A stretch of 64,000 nt of DNA, from NCBI GenBank assembly GCA_016785225.1, contig JAFBJZ010000656.1:887001-951000 (forward strand). The letters are read 5' to 3'. Source of the stretch: Psettodes erumei (Eukaryota > Chordata > Actinopteri > Pleuronectiformes > Psettodidae). The position numbers and the translations under genes were made by a program. The notes under the pieces were generated by a model. The model did not search any database. It saw nothing but the letters and a program-made list of their open reading frames with translations, and was not told the DNA's origin. The first letter of the stretch is position 1, and each line of letters begins with the position of its first letter. Shown here piece by piece: positions 41,701 through 56,700 of this stretch.

Positions 41701-44700
41701 AGTGGCCTAGTAACTGCCAGTTTGGTGGAATGTGTTGCAAAAAAACCCCATCTCCCTGGTTAAATCCTAATATTCCGCACTGATTTGTACATGCTCCTGA
41801 ATGGGGAATATGCACTCAAATTGCTCCCAGTGCGTACATAGAACACACATGTTGTGCTCCTTTGTGATGCTCGAATGTCATGCCATGCCAGGGGCCATAG
41901 GGATTTCTGCAGCAAAAAGGAGGCCAGCTGTGGGAGTTTGGAGAAAGAGGAATGACATGAATCAATGAAAGAAGAGTGAGAAGCGGGTTGGAGTTGAGCA
42001 TGCTGCTGAGTGGGAGGAAGACTGGAAGAAGGACTGGGAGAAGGGAGTCCACAGAGAGCGTTACTCAGCTCTCTGCAGGGGTTATGTTCAACTGAATTAA
42101 TCCGTTGTGAAATGTGCAAGTGCTGCCTGGACTGATGCCTTGTGTGCACTGGAGATTGGGAAGAAGAGTAAGGAGGGGGGGTTGGAAAGTAGGGAGGTCT
42201 TTGGGGAGGCCATGTAATGAAACAGGATCTGAAAAGGCGAATTCCCCCACAGGGTTTGAGTCCTTCATTCCAAGCCACCCTGTCACCCCTCTATTTGTCT
42301 GAACCTGTTCCTCCACCCACACATCCAACATCAAAACACAAGACACATAAGCATAGCCGACAGGCCACACAATGTATATAGGCATAGAGGTCTTCCTGTG
42401 GTGGTATAGAAGTAGCTCATGGCTATACAGATGTTCTGCACATACACTGTGTTATAATCAGTGTTATGGTACTAGTAGAGCAGTAAGAAAAAAACATGAA
42501 TTGCCACTACTTAATTTATAGTGACTATTCCACATCACTGCAGTATAACACTAAATCAAATCAAATGGTTCCCTGTACCAGCAGTTTTTTTGCATAGATA
42601 GATAGATAGAGAGATAGATAGATACATATATAGCTAGATAGATAAGTCACTAGCCACTGCTGCTGGCTGAGGTTTTGATGGCTGTAGGAACAAATGAGGT
42701 TCTGAAGCGTTCATTTCTGCAGCACAGCAAGATGAGACATTGGCTACAGCTGCTGCTGCTGCTCTGGCCTGCCTGGATGCTGTGAAGAGGGTGGTTGGGG
42801 TCGTCCTAGATGGTGTGTGTTTCTCCACAACAGTCCTCAGTAAATTCTTTCAGTAAACGGTATCCGTGTTTGGGGACCAGTCAAGTTTGCTGTTCAGGTG
42901 CACTCCCAGCGATGCACCTAAATGTACAGAAATGATGTGCTATCATTTCACATTTGATTTGTGATCCATAAGCATCAATCTACGGACCTAAAAGCAACAG
43001 GCAGCACAGACTTAAACCAGTAATTGATTTTATTGTTATGGCAGATCAGATGGTAGATTATGGATTTAATATTTAGGTTAATTAGCTTCATGGCTAATTG
43101 GCAGGCGATCCACAACATCACAGGCTACAGAAGCAGGAGCGCCCCCACCGTCAGTGATGCCACATGAGCTGCCAAATGAGCTTAATATATTTTATGCTCA
43201 CTTTGATCTCCTCAACAAAGACTCTGCTGCAAAGTCTACTCCACCTCCAGAGGACCTGCCCCTGTCAGTGTCCACAGCAGGTATTAGATGAATCCTGCTG
43301 AGAGTATGATTAAAGCTGCTGGGCCTGATAACATCCCTTGCTGTTTACTAAAAACATGCACCAATCAGCTGGCTAATATCATTACTGGCATTTTTGAAAT
43401 ATCACTGTCACAGGACTGTGCTCCCATCTGCCTTAAGACAGACACCATCGTCCCTGCGCCTAAAATTCTGCAGTGTCAAGTCTAAATGACTTCTGCCCTG
43501 TGCAGTGGGGGAGGTGGAGGTGGAAAACTGCCCCAGACATCATGGGTACCTATCTACCGAGCAACAGTAATATTATACAGGTGAGGTGTGGATGCTAAAA
43601 GACAGAACCCATCTCAGGCACAGCCTGTTCACCCTGCTGCCACCTGGCAATCAATACAGAAGTATCCACTGCAATAATGCCAGACTTCAGAACATTTTCT
43701 TTTCTCACACTACACCACTGAATTCATCCTCAACACTCCACTATAAAAATAACTCGACTCGTATGACTATTTTTTTTACATTCATTTATATAACTTTATT
43801 GTTTGCAATCAACATAAATAGAATCTTGTGTTGCACAATAATAATTGAATTGACTCTTGAATCTTCATCATGGCACAGTGGATGAACTCAGACACTAACT
43901 TAAAAAAAAGAGATAGGAAGACAGATGAGATTTGATGAGTGAAAAAAATCAAAGTAAAATATTGAGACAGGAGAGAAGTTGAGCAAAACAAGAAAATCAA
44001 AGGGCTCATTACTGAGAATAGTGAAAGATTTTGATCATGAGAAACAGAAACGGGAACGGATCATTGCTTCCTGCCAGCACTTCCTTCCACAACACACTGC
44101 CATAACCCTCTGAGAGCTGAGAAGCAATCCTTTGTGACTGCCCAATTAGCACAGTACAAGGTGCTGTTTAGATCAACAGTGTTGTGTGTCTGTTCACATA
44201 ACGTTGCTTCCACGAGTGCCATGACAGCTCAGGCCCTTAGATATAAACTGGTGTCATGCAATGGTTGAGCTTGTGGTTGAAGTGGTAATCTGCCACTGTC
44301 GATGCAGATGATTGGGAATGACTTTGTGTTTCAACCAGAGCCAAGTGCTCACTTTTTTTTTTTAAGAAGAAATTTTAGTTTCTGTGGTGGAGGTTCTTAC
44401 TATAATAACCTATCATTAATCCATCTCACACTCACAAAGCACCTGCTAATCAATGAAGTTAGGCTATGAACTTTTAGTTCAGCTAATATAAAACTGTGCA
44501 TGAACCTCACCTGAGGTTGAAAAAAATATTTAATTATGTTGCTGATTATTGCATCAAAAACAGCAGATGTAAAGTAATGTCATCTCTTTAAATCCATTCA
44601 TCCATTTACTCTTTTTAAATCGAGCTTGTCTGAGTTGTTAGTGGGCTGGAGATTATCCCAGCATGCAGTTGGTCAGAGGCAGGATACAACCTGGACAGGT

Positions 44701-47700
44701 TGACAGCACATCACTGGGCTAACAAACAGAAAAAGACATTCACACCTACAGGCCATTCAAAAATATAGTAACCCAAATGTGTTTAGTTTGTGGGAGGAAA
44801 CCCAGCAGGTGGGTTCACATCATTATGTGTGAGGTGACAGTACTACTGAGCATTATTATACCAAAACATATCATCGTTGATTTAGTTGATTTTCTAGTGG
44901 ACTGTCAAATGTTTTGCTCAGAAAACAGTAGTATGCCAATGGAGGTCCATGGCAGCTGATGTATAATATTGCTTCTCAGTTAATATAGTTACACCCAAAA
45001 ATGGTTTTTTTAATGCATATTTATGATTTTACAATTGAAGCCAAATGTTGCAATTTAGTATGGCACACGCCCCCTTCACCTCAGCTGTGGGCTTGGAACG
45101 TGTCATCTTGTTATCCGTGAGAGGCAGCCTGGTGGTCAGGTGTGTTGGCTCTGTCAGTCAGCATTCTCGGAAAATGTGCATTCTGCAGACCGCACTTTCA
45201 TCTGGGGCGAGAGGGACCCGACAGTACATAAACATGAGTTTGTTTGTGTGTGTGTTGCCAATGCAGCACACACAGCCTAAATATGTTCTTGTCTTTATGA
45301 TCATGCTGTCTCTATTAAAAAAGATGGTTTATATTAGTCAGTAGTTTGATTCTTGTAGCAAGCTAAGGAAATATCTTTTCTTTTCTTTTTTTCTCATTGT
45401 CAGGGCTCAGTGAATAGCAACTGTTTGGCAGGTCGGAGAACTGAGGTCTCATCCCCGTCTGCAGGTGAAGGTTTAGACATCCAAAAGTTAGAGAGTCTGG
45501 GGATTTACAGAGATGGATGGAGTTAGAGGGGCCTGGGGCTGTTAGCAGTGTTTCATTGTCAAACGGTGAAACATCTGTGAACATCAAAGACAAATAGGTC
45601 TGCTCGTATCAGTCAGTGCAATGTTATAGGAAATCAATTCAATGATATATGGCACCTACAGTTACATTTTCTTTTATATATGCCTTGAGTTCCAGTTTAT
45701 TTTTTATCATTTAAAAGTATTTTCTTGAAGCAGTAAACTTTGTTATTTCAATGTTTTCATCACATTACCCTCTCTTACATATTTTATCATTTCCTGCTGC
45801 TTTCCTCATCTATGTCACAGCAGAGACACATTTAAATGATGACATGCAGAAATGCACACCCGTCTCTCCCTCATCCAGATGCAAAAGCATTTGTGAAGGT
45901 ATTGCGGGTCACACAGGGCGACCCAGATTGATAATGCAGTATGCCAGAGGCAGAGCGCTGTCACTTCCGTCGCTAACGTGGCTTTCCCATCCAAGGCTGC
46001 TGCCTCGCTGAAACAACAGGCTGCAAGCCATGTGAGTGAGACCTTGTGCAGCATAGCAACAGTGTGTGCTGGGAGCGAGTTACCACAGTGCCTAAGCTGA
46101 TTCGACACAGTCAGGTGAAACAAGTTCTGAGTTTCATGGAGAAGATTTTTTCTCTGCTTTTCTTTTTTTTGGAGAAGCCTGCTCGTGTTCATCTGCAATT
46201 CAGGCAGAATTTTGAGCACGTAAAAAAATCAAGTGGTGATCTTTGCAAGGACATGGCAGCCCACGTGTTAAAGTGGGTCCAGGCAGTTGACTATACTCAA
46301 ATGTAGTGATCCTCTGACCTTTCCTCTAGCACCGCCGTGGTGTTGACATTTAGTGCTGTATAAATCTCTCAACAAATATTGGATGGCTTTCCATGAAATT
46401 TGGTATAGATATTCATGTTCCCCGTAGCCATCACAAAGGTTAAATTTCATTTTGTCCAATACTGCAATTTATGACCAAATTCCTCCAAAATCAATGACAT
46501 ACCTGTCAGCTTCAGCTGTACTTTGTGTTGAGGGGCTATTTACCAAATGTCAGTAGGTTAACACACCAGATTGAATTGAGATTGAAAATCCAGAAGCCAT
46601 GCTTTCGGCACTTGTGCATGATTAAATGTTATGGTGCCAATGTTACTGCATGTCCATGTCAAATAAACAAATAAATGAATAAGTAAATAACAGCATGTTA
46701 ACGTTGTCATTTTGAGCGTTTCGCCATGCTAACTTTAGCTTTTAGTTTAGCCTCACAGAGCTGCTAGCAAGGCTATATACTTATTTTAGACTATAGCTTC
46801 ATCCGGTGAAATGCAATGGCTGTGTCTCCCTGCAGCAAGCAATGTTTTAATTGGTTACATGCTGCATTTTAACATCAACATGTTCATCTTGAGATGTTTC
46901 TATAATTAACATTCAAAAAACAAGGTCATCGCCAAGAAGAAAGTATGTCCCATAGGGGCAGATGTAGCAGGAAACCTGCTGGATTGCTTCACAACATAAA
47001 AAGAAAGTGCTTCATGAAACAAGACAGAGGCAGGATGTTGTTTTGCTGGCACCCATGCGGCATGTGTCATTTGACAGAAAGCAACAGGATTGATGGAAGA
47101 CCGCGGCGTGAATTGCAACACTGGAATGAGATCGAAAAACAAATGATCCAAATCCATTAATAGTCAAAGTTTACAGCAATTACACCAGCAAGGTATCAAA
47201 ATTAATTTGCAGTAGCATACTGATGCTTCGAAACATCTTGGCCCTAAGAATGAATGATAGGGATATTTGATGACTGTGTGATAACAAAAGCAGCCCATCT
47301 CGCTAATATTCTTGCTGTCTTTGTTGTGCATTTGACTACAACGGTGTACAAGTGACAGAGGAGAGTCTGAAATCCTGCCAGCGTATGGAGATGAATGTTT
47401 TCTGCCTCTGCACATGGCCTGATCTGTCTTGCTTCAGCCCCTCTTACATCATAGCATGTGCCTCTGGGCTTTCTCTCTGCAGAGCAGGCATTCTGTATTT
47501 AGAGCCTGATTTATACGCAAACACACATACCGCTGGGGAAGTCGCAATGAGTATTCTCTTCCCCCGCTGCAATTGCCAGCAATATAATCATCTTCCCACA
47601 CTTCAGTGTGCCTTTAAGTATTGCATTCAGAACGAATGGGAAAGAAACCTCATGAAAGCAAACGGTAATTTTTTAAGGCAGAAGTGAATGGAGAAGCAGA

Positions 47701-50700
47701 GAGATAGATGGTTTGAAATATTCTGAACCAAGTCAATTTATGGTGATCTAATAATTAAAGAAGCAAAGCATAGTTTGCTTTGTTGTGCTCTCATTCTTCT
47801 TTTTTTCCCGTTTTTAGTTCCATTTTTATCTTCTGCCTTCTGTTTGACTCTGCATGGTTTGAAAGTTTTAGTGTAGAAATCAATCGACACCCTGCAGATT
47901 CTGCAGATTGGGAATGTGGTCATGAGGGGGAATCTGCCAGGTAAATGCACAGCGGGAGAAAAATAATTCTTATTTCTGCTTTTCTCTCGCTCTTTCTCTC
48001 TTTGCCCCTGTTCTCAGGTTGTTGGAGAGCTCGATGCTCAACGCAGAAGTGAAGGAAGGAGAGATTCTGCCTCCTACCATTCAGAGGCTGATGAAAGGAT
48101 ACAACAAGTACCTTAGGCCTTTCTTTGACAGTAAGGAAACTGCAGACACATGCAGCCAAGGAAATGACAGAACACTCAGGGGAAATGTGTGTTTGACAGA
48201 GAAGGGTTCATATTACAATTTTATGCTTGCGTGTCCCTTTTGAGTAATATAGGCTGACATGCATACATTTTCTCCATATGCATTATAAAATGAAATGAAG
48301 TCAAATTTATCTTTGAAATTGCTTTGCTCATGATTACTTTGGATGTAATGACATAGTAATACTGTATGTGCAGATGAAAAGAAGCAGCAACATTGACTGA
48401 CATACAGTGAATAAGTCTGTATGCATACTTAACTGAAATACTAATATTTATATGTAATATAACTAAATGAGCTGAAATCCTAATCGATTATATTTGAAAT
48501 CAAAAATATAATATTGTTAGTTTAAGGATGATGAGAGTGCATGCTACTATTTGCTGTATTTTAGATTCCTCTTTTCACCAGCCGAATAATTTACTTGGCA
48601 TAAAGAAACAAATCTACCTCAGTGTTCACTTTCAGAGGAACAATGTTACATCATCGCCTGCAAGTCCCTTGCTGCTGTTATTGTCCCAGGCTCTGGGAAT
48701 CCGTCACAATATGATTATGGTTTGTTTACGTGTTGTCTGATCTGTAATAACACCCCTGAATTTACCAAGGCGAATGCTATTCCGCATAATCACTTGTCCT
48801 CCTGCCCAGGAACACAGCTTTGACACATACTGATGGTAAAAGCACCTGCAGACATAAACACATATATATACACACACACACACATTTATATTACTAGCAC
48901 TATAAGAACCTTCGTGGATTTAATTAATTCCCTTCAGCCAAAATCACGTAGAGATTTGTCAATAAATCTTGCAACGCTTTCATTTTTGAGCCACACATAC
49001 AGTATAACTACTTTCAGCATTTTGGTGCAAGTTTCTAGGTTTTCACCAATTGACAGTGTCATCCTTGTGCCAGACAAAGACATGGTGCCTCAGGCTCAGC
49101 CAGTACTTTTGCTCATTGCAGTTGGATTAGGCATTTTGATGCAGAATGCCCCCTTACTCCAACGTTAATCATTATTTCCACAGTTCATGTAATCCTAGAA
49201 GAAACGTTCAAATTACAAATTAGATACAACATGATAATCAGTAAGACTCTGAGATACAGGAAGGATTTTGTTGACTGTGGATGGAGACGGGCTAGCTGTT
49301 TTTCCTGTTTATAGTCTTTAGTCTAAGCTAAGTTGCTGGGCAAACTCAGACACGTACAGTATCTGCAATATGACAGCTGGCTCATTGCTCTCTCTCACTG
49401 GAATGAAGATTGATAAGTGAGAGAGAATGGGCAGATGAAACATAAGAGAGCAGGCAGAGTTACCCATCTTTGATGGTGAATCAGGGAGAACTAATTCCCT
49501 CAAGGAGGTTCACACATGACAGAGTGCAGCTGTTGATGTGCCAGCAATGTGGGGTCTTCAGCATCTTCAAATATGCTATCCTTTGATAACCTTTCATTGC
49601 ACAATACTATACTTTATCATGCAAGCCTATATCCCCTTGCCATCTCAATATACTCTACTTTGCTAGGTCATACAGTGTCACATGTACAGTTTGTATTATC
49701 AGTCACTGGAACACGGTCAAGTTGTGGGGATGATGCAGTTTGTGAAGTGTGGATGCCACATGCAGCAGTTTACGACTGGTTCCCTCTTTGTTTGTAGATG
49801 GTCCTGTAACAGTGGGTATGAGCTTGGATATTGCCAGCATTGACACCATCTCAGAGATCAACATGGTAAGACATTCCACCAGCCCTGCTTTCACTTAATT
49901 CAACTACAGATGCTAATGTTCACTTTCAGACCCAGGTCAAAGGATGTTGTTCTTGTTCCATTAATAAGATGCTCTGAGATTCCCTTACTAATGCCACATA
50001 GGATTTTTTCTTTTTGAAAATAGCTAGAGCTGTTTCAAAATGAAGAAGCATTTGATGTAAAAAGTTTGAATTCAGTTTACAAGATCCATTCACTGGCATT
50101 ATGGGGAATGAAAACAATTACAAGCAGGTATTTGAATAATAGTTACCCAGCTGATGGAACACTGGCATTCCTCTGGGACTGATTTCATGGGCTTAATTCC
50201 TGCTGTACATGCTTGGTGAGGAAATTATACTCAAAGCTTGTTGCCAGATAGTGAAAGAGACTGATCATGTGGCAACATGTGCTGTAACATCAGGACTTCC
50301 AGTTTGAATGTCAAAATATATATATATATATATATATGTTCAGTGTCATAAAAGCCAGAACAGTCTTGCTGACTTGAAGCAATGCTGAGGATTACTTTGC
50401 TTCAGGCACAGAGGAGCTTAGGGACCTGATGCCATCAATACCCAACAATGCAACAACAACAACAAAAAAAGCCCCAAGCTGACTAATCAAGTACAAGTAG
50501 GAAAGGAGAAGCTTTGTTTGCAAAAACCTCACTTGTCCGTCAGCATATTATTGACATGCCTGTTAAGGTCGTCTATTTACCCTGCTGTGACCTTTCTGCG
50601 CCAATCCTGCAGGATTACACTGCTACTATATTCCTCCGCCAGCGCTGGACAGATGAGCGCTTGGTGTTTGAAGGCAACAAGAGTTTGAGTCTTGATGGAC

Positions 50701-53623
50701 GGCTTGTGGAGCTCCTCTGGGTCCCCGACACCTTTATCGTGGACTCAAAGAAGTCCTTCCTCCATGACATCACCGTTGAAAACAGACTGATCCGCATCTT
50801 CCCCAACGGGACTGTTCTTTACGCACTAAGGTGGGATAACGGACAATAATATGGCTTATTGGTTGTTGTGTTTTGTTTGTTCTGATTCAACAGACAATGA
50901 AAAGTAGGCCAGGGAATCAAGAAATTGGCTGAGGGATGAAGCGTGGGCTGAATTTGAGATAATGCGATTGTAAAACAGGAAATTGTGTCATTTGTAATAC
51001 TCGGCTGTTGGACCGTATGAGTACAAGAGCATGTGATCTGTCCATAAAAAGGGCTGTGAATCTAAGCATCTTAAGTCCTGTCCCCCCAACGTCAGGATCT
51101 CTCCAAAATTTATTGCTCTGTGTGCAAGGGCTCCACATCTACCAAGTCCTTGTCAGGTGATTAACCGTGGGGCCGAGCAGAAAGGTTAAAGAGAGATGAT
51201 GCAACAGGTGAACATGTTTGGCTCTTTTAAACCTGTGGTGATGGAATTTACAAATCCTACTCTTTTAAATGCCACATGCTTCAACCTCAGCTCATATCTG
51301 GTGTGTATAAGCTGACTATGGTAGCTTTTGCCTTCACTCACTCAGTCCTGGTGGTGCTGAACATCTTTTCATTCATACAGTCATGTGTCTGGTTACACAA
51401 AGAAAGGAAAAAGGGGTCACATGGGAGGGATTCTCACTGTTCTAATGGCTAATTTGTTACTATCATAGGGGGAAAAATATACTTGGGTGTCAGGTTAGAA
51501 AATTGGGTTGGGTATTCAGGCCCAGTTCAATCTGACCTTACAGTTAATCGTGTCTCTATACAATTTACAATTTATGCTTTTATTTCAAAGTTATTTATTT
51601 GTTGATTTATGTTGTTTTGAATGTGTGTGTTTGTGCCCTAGTCTTCACATACCTTTGCCTCCATACAGAGAGCTGCACCATCTCTGGGCTTCACTGTGAC
51701 AGAGGAAATGATGAGTGGGGTTAGCGCCTCACACTCAGCAAAACAATTGAAAAGAGATAGTCAGGAGAAGGACTGCCATGTCAGGGAATCAGGGCTGTGA
51801 AAAGGGACAGAGTAAAGGGAGAAATGTGAGGTTTTGGAGGAAAAGGACAGCTGTGGTAAATGTTTCAGTGCTGTGCCAGGGGGCAAGACATGAGAAAGCA
51901 CTGAGGTGATTGTAGCCAAAGGCTGTAAGAGTGGGGATTCAATTAGAAATACTGTATGCTCCTTTCATGGCTTAGGACGTTCTAGCTCACATTTGTGATG
52001 TAGAAATTTTCATGAAACCAGCAATTCACATTTTAGTACAGTAAAGGCTACTGATGTCTATGCCAGTGCACTGTAGGGGCCACGCGTCCACCTCAATTTT
52101 CTCAAGTCAAGATGGTGCATAGAAATTCAGGGATTTTAATTTCATACACAAAACTAGTGTTTCTTTAAGTGGCCCTAAATCAATTATGTAAAGAATGTCT
52201 TGAAACATTCTTGAAAATAGTCCTACGAATAAAAATTTTTTACAAAAAGCTCAATTTTTCAGTTATTTTAGGTATTGAAAGTAGTGTCTGTTAAATAGAG
52301 ATGTAGAAAGTTTCCCATTGGGTAATAAACTCATGACAACACAGATGTTACCAATTACGCTGGACATTTTACAGGAAAAGACATGTCAGTGCAATATTCT
52401 TGGATTTCAATCTGAAATATTGCCAAATAGGCACTTTTGTTTTTGCTATGACACTCTCATCTCTCTCCTCTCATCACGTGATAAGACCCCACTACCCAAT
52501 GATATGACACTTTCAGTTTATAATTGAAGCATCTAACTGTTGAGTTTGTATTTTACTTTTTTAATTGCCCTCTAAAATGCCCTCCCTCCAGCACTGAATC
52601 AGCCACTGAAAGGCCTCCAGAGGCGATGTGTCATGGCTGCATCACATCAGTCATCAGTCAGCTTCATGAATACATCATGACAAGACCATCAGTAGATGTT
52701 TCCAACATGTCCATGACTCAATATGTTGATGCTTGTAAAAGGGAAGCTTATGGAAAGTATTACTCAGACAGTTATGTTGACAATATAAATAAATGCATTT
52801 TCAGATATTATTCATTTTAAAAATTAACTTAGATTAATGATTCTCATTGTTTTTCCAGTAAAAGTTTACCAATAATTCTATTTGTAAATCATTTTAATTT
52901 GTCATTTTTATGTTTGTTATCCATGGCCTAAGTAATGTTGGAATCAGGACAGTCATTTTTTCTTTTAATTTTTGATGATTGATGATTTTTCATTCATTTC
53001 AAAAACATTAGAAGTGATTAGTTATGTACTCGGCCAGGACTTCCAGCTGATTTAGGAGACCTTTAGGAACTCTCTTAAATAAGCTGCGACATAGTTTGAA
53101 CCTAAAGTGGCCCACATTTACAATGTGATATTAAAAGAGATCCCTGTGTTTCATAGAAGGCTCAATTCATGCATAATTCCATATACACCAAAAAAACAAC
53201 CTAGCTGATACTTTACAACAGCAACCAGAGAGCAAAAAAAAAATCAGCAAATCTCTCTGACGTCTTCTTCAATGAGTGTCTGGTTAGATTTGCAACCACT
53301 GTTATAGTATCTCCTGCAAAAATCATCTTTTCGTGGTTTCTCTTGTAATAACAGCAACAGCAACATTTCTGCTTATTTTCTTAGGATTACCACAACTGTG
53401 GCCTGCAACATGGATCTGACCAAGTACCCCATGGACAAGCAGACCTGCACGTTACAACTGGAGAGCTGTAAGCACACTTCACACTTAATAGAGAAAATCA
53501 GACGTCTGCAGCTTGAAGCTGTGGCAGAGATTTGGTGGGTGGGCGTGATTTCAAATGAATCTGATCAAACCAAAGGATCAAACAGATCACTCTCTCTCAT
53601 CTTCTCAACCGCTGGTGTGTGTA

Positions 53624-53713
<90 letters not shown>

Positions 53714-56700
53714 AATGATTGCAGGGCCAATTCAGGTCATAATGCATGTCTCTTCTCTCTGTCTGTCACAAATCACTTGATGGCTGTCATGAAAACAAAG
53801 TTGTAAATGTACAGTACATTAATTTATGAAAATTGTCAACCCCTTAAAAGACAAGATTTTCCTTAAAATTACAAGCTTTCATTATATTTAGATTTTTGAA
53901 TGTGTTACCCAAACAAGATATAATGTGTTACTTTGCATTCTTTAGTTTCACTGGGAACCTTAATGTACAGACATGATTGATACTTAGCATCTTCTAACAC
54001 TCAGCCACAAATCAAGTCATTCCCTGAAATGTTAAATTATTCTGTTCTGTCCTTGAATGATCAAAATATGCATCTCATGGCAGCCTTTTTCCCCAAAACC
54101 CTTAGGCACCATGTTTTTGGGTCAGTTCTGTCCAAGATACCAAGCCCACCTAATCTTGCAAATCCTCCAAACTCATGTTAATATGATAAGAAAACAAACC
54201 TCTGTCAATAGGCTTTAAAAATCAATCTCATCTTAGAAATTAATAAGTTTCTTGACATTTTCCTGCAATAGATTTGGCCTTATATGGACATATTTTGTAT
54301 GGAGAAATGCCATGGCACTATGTTTATAATTAAAGCAAATCATTATTAAGATTAAATGACAAGACAAGATCGATTTTTTTGAGTTGTACAAGGGATGGAA
54401 GGATGATAAAGTCCCCCCTCCCCAGCCTCCCTTGCTCACTGCCATCTTTACTTTCCAGCTCGCTTTTGCTCCATGCTATTAAATGACAGCCAGCTAGGCT
54501 AAGATAAGTCTGATCTCTGCCAGAAGCCCGCCAGGACCTCAGTGCCAAATAAAACATTTAATGCCAGCCCCAGCCCCACTTAGCAGACAAAGAGACATCT
54601 GGAGGTTAAAGTTAGGTAACTGAGAGGATGATGGATGATGGATCCTTCCTCCGCCACTTCAACAATTCCAGGCCAAATATCTGCATCTTTCTCGTGCTGT
54701 CCGCGTCTCTCTTTTTTCATCCTCTCCTCCAGTCGAGCTCTCATCCTGCTGCTCTATCTCTCCTGTTTCCTCTCTACCTCCTTTCCTTCAGTCTCTATCT
54801 CCTTCTCGCTCAGCCTCTTTATGAAGATGTATATTCAGGGATTTATTTCTTTTAATGCCATGCCAAAAGTGGATCCTCTACACAAGAGAAATGTTTAAAG
54901 AGAGTGTTGTTGTGGGAGGGTGCAGGGTATTTAGATTGGGATTGTAGTAAAATATTTAGTGCATTGTGACAGCAGAAAGGAAATCACAGTCTTTTGTGGT
55001 CTTTGATTTAATGTAACTTTTGTTGGCCCTAATTGCACTCTTTTATTGTGAATGCTGCTATTTGTATTCAAGGGGCCACCGGGCACTGGAAGGTTGAATG
55101 TAACTCTTTCCATTCTATTGCGTTGCATGTCACTATCCATTTGTCACTAATGTGTAGAGTAATGTCAGGGCTTTGGGTCAGGAAAATAATGAGTTCTTCT
55201 AATAAGAGCATTACAAGGAGAGAGAAAACAGTGAATTTAAAGGACCTTTCAGCATCAAAGTCACCACTCCCTTCATTAGAGCACTTTGCTCCTAGCATCA
55301 TGTCTCACTCTGGTCAATAATACATGACTCCATGTGGGTATACATGTGGGGAGTGACAGCAAATTAATGAGCATGTTGTTGTGTACAACACATAATAGAG
55401 TTGTATTCCAGCTTCAGCCAACAGCACTGCTTCTTACTTTTTTTATTCTCTTGCTCCCTCTGCAGATAAATGAGGAAAATACACCAAAGAGGTTCAGCCT
55501 TGTTAATCATATCTTTTGTTTTTATCATTTAAGCCACATGTGTCCTTATTTTTTGATACTACTACAAATATATTGCTATATCCACTGCACAACCACACTT
55601 AACTGTGGCATCTTTGACCATGTTCATTTTGCATGCCTTCTAATTTTTTTTATTTGGGTTATCTTGGCTCTCTAGGGCCCAGTGCAATATGCATGATGAG
55701 TCTGTTATGGCAGGAGGCAAGAGTTAAGCTCTCCATCAAGACTTTCTTTTTTTCTTCTTTTTTGCCACCCCCTTTGAAGAACTGAATGAGCACCACAAAT
55801 GCCTTTCCATTTGCAATTCCTGTTGGATCTCTCCATATCAAACTGTGTAACAGTGATTAATGTTGGGGGGAAAGGATGGTTCTCTTTCCACTCTGAATAT
55901 AACTTTGTAAATGAGACATTAACAGTTAGTTTTAAAGTTGGGCCGTTGCATTTACACACTATGTGAAATTCATGTGTTGTTTTAACGGCAGATATACAGT
56001 ATGAGTATTCATACATAATTTCCCTTCAGGGATGAATAAAGTAATCTATCTATCTATCTATCTATTCCTCCGTTTAGATCTTACTGATCTGGTTCACTGG
56101 GGAATCACAATATCCTTAACATGCTGTTTTTACATTCCCTTTGCTTAATACCAAATGTCCCTCTTGTGCTGATGTTTACCATTAGAGGGAATTTACCACC
56201 CACTATGGGCTGCAATCCCAAACAACTCAACCATGGGAAGAGCCAACGTTAGCACAGTTCCAGCTATTAACATTCCCAGCTGTTCTCACCACTGCTACTT
56301 TTTACGGGTTTATTACATATTTGAACTGGTATGGTTTTGATATCATCATCATCGCTGGGGTTATGAATTATAACAGTTTTCTTGGTTAATTTGCTGCTGG
56401 TAGTTGAACTGTTTGTTCACAATTTATATGTAATTTATATCACTGCTAATCTGTTTAATTACTGCAAACTGTCAACTAATGCGCTGGATCATAATTTGTT
56501 CCAAGGTCGATGGGTTCCAACATTCAATTTGCATACTGAGAAAAACACTGCAGAAATACACAGAGTTTGTGGTAACGTAAATCTGGTTCACTTCTGTTCT
56601 ATCCAAGATGCTACTTTTACACAGAAGAACACTTTTAGTCTCTCTGAATTTAACCATTGCTGAAAGAACATCCTGAGGTTTGATTTTTGTGGATTCCATC

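Larger units (their letters stand above)
29771..48017 (+). other. gabrp: Intron 1 of the receptor gene
   Basis: An 18.2 kb intron from GTAAGA to TTCTCAG. It holds the non-LTR fragments at 42.60-43.87 kb, the common fish repeats at 44.59-44.84 and 46.31-46.79 kb, a GATA microsatellite at 42.6 kb, an A-rich stretch at 32.88-33.04 kb, an AT-rich palindromic stretch near 34.69-34.80 kb and GACA and TTAG short repeats (39.3, 41.4 kb). I see no coding exon in it; its open frames lack splice sites or recognisable motifs. Confidence 0.7.

Noticed and set aside
41760..42278. 172-codon Pro/Ser-rich frame on the - strand
   Set aside because: Low-complexity product of a purine-rich + strand; no domain, and it lies within intron 1 without supporting splice sites.
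50831..50849. Read-through of exon 4 past its donor to a TAA as a truncated receptor
   Set aside because: GTGGGA is a usable donor and the next exon restores the conserved LRITTT sequence, so splicing is the simpler reading.
52524..52820. 98-codon frame in intron 4 as a possible extra exon
   Set aside because: The flanking exons already join in phase and the protein is complete without it; no motif was recognised.
53555..53806. Open frames across the GT/GA repeat giving VCVCVC, SLSLSL or HTHTHT peptides
   Set aside because: The frames are open only because dinucleotide repeats contain no stop codons.
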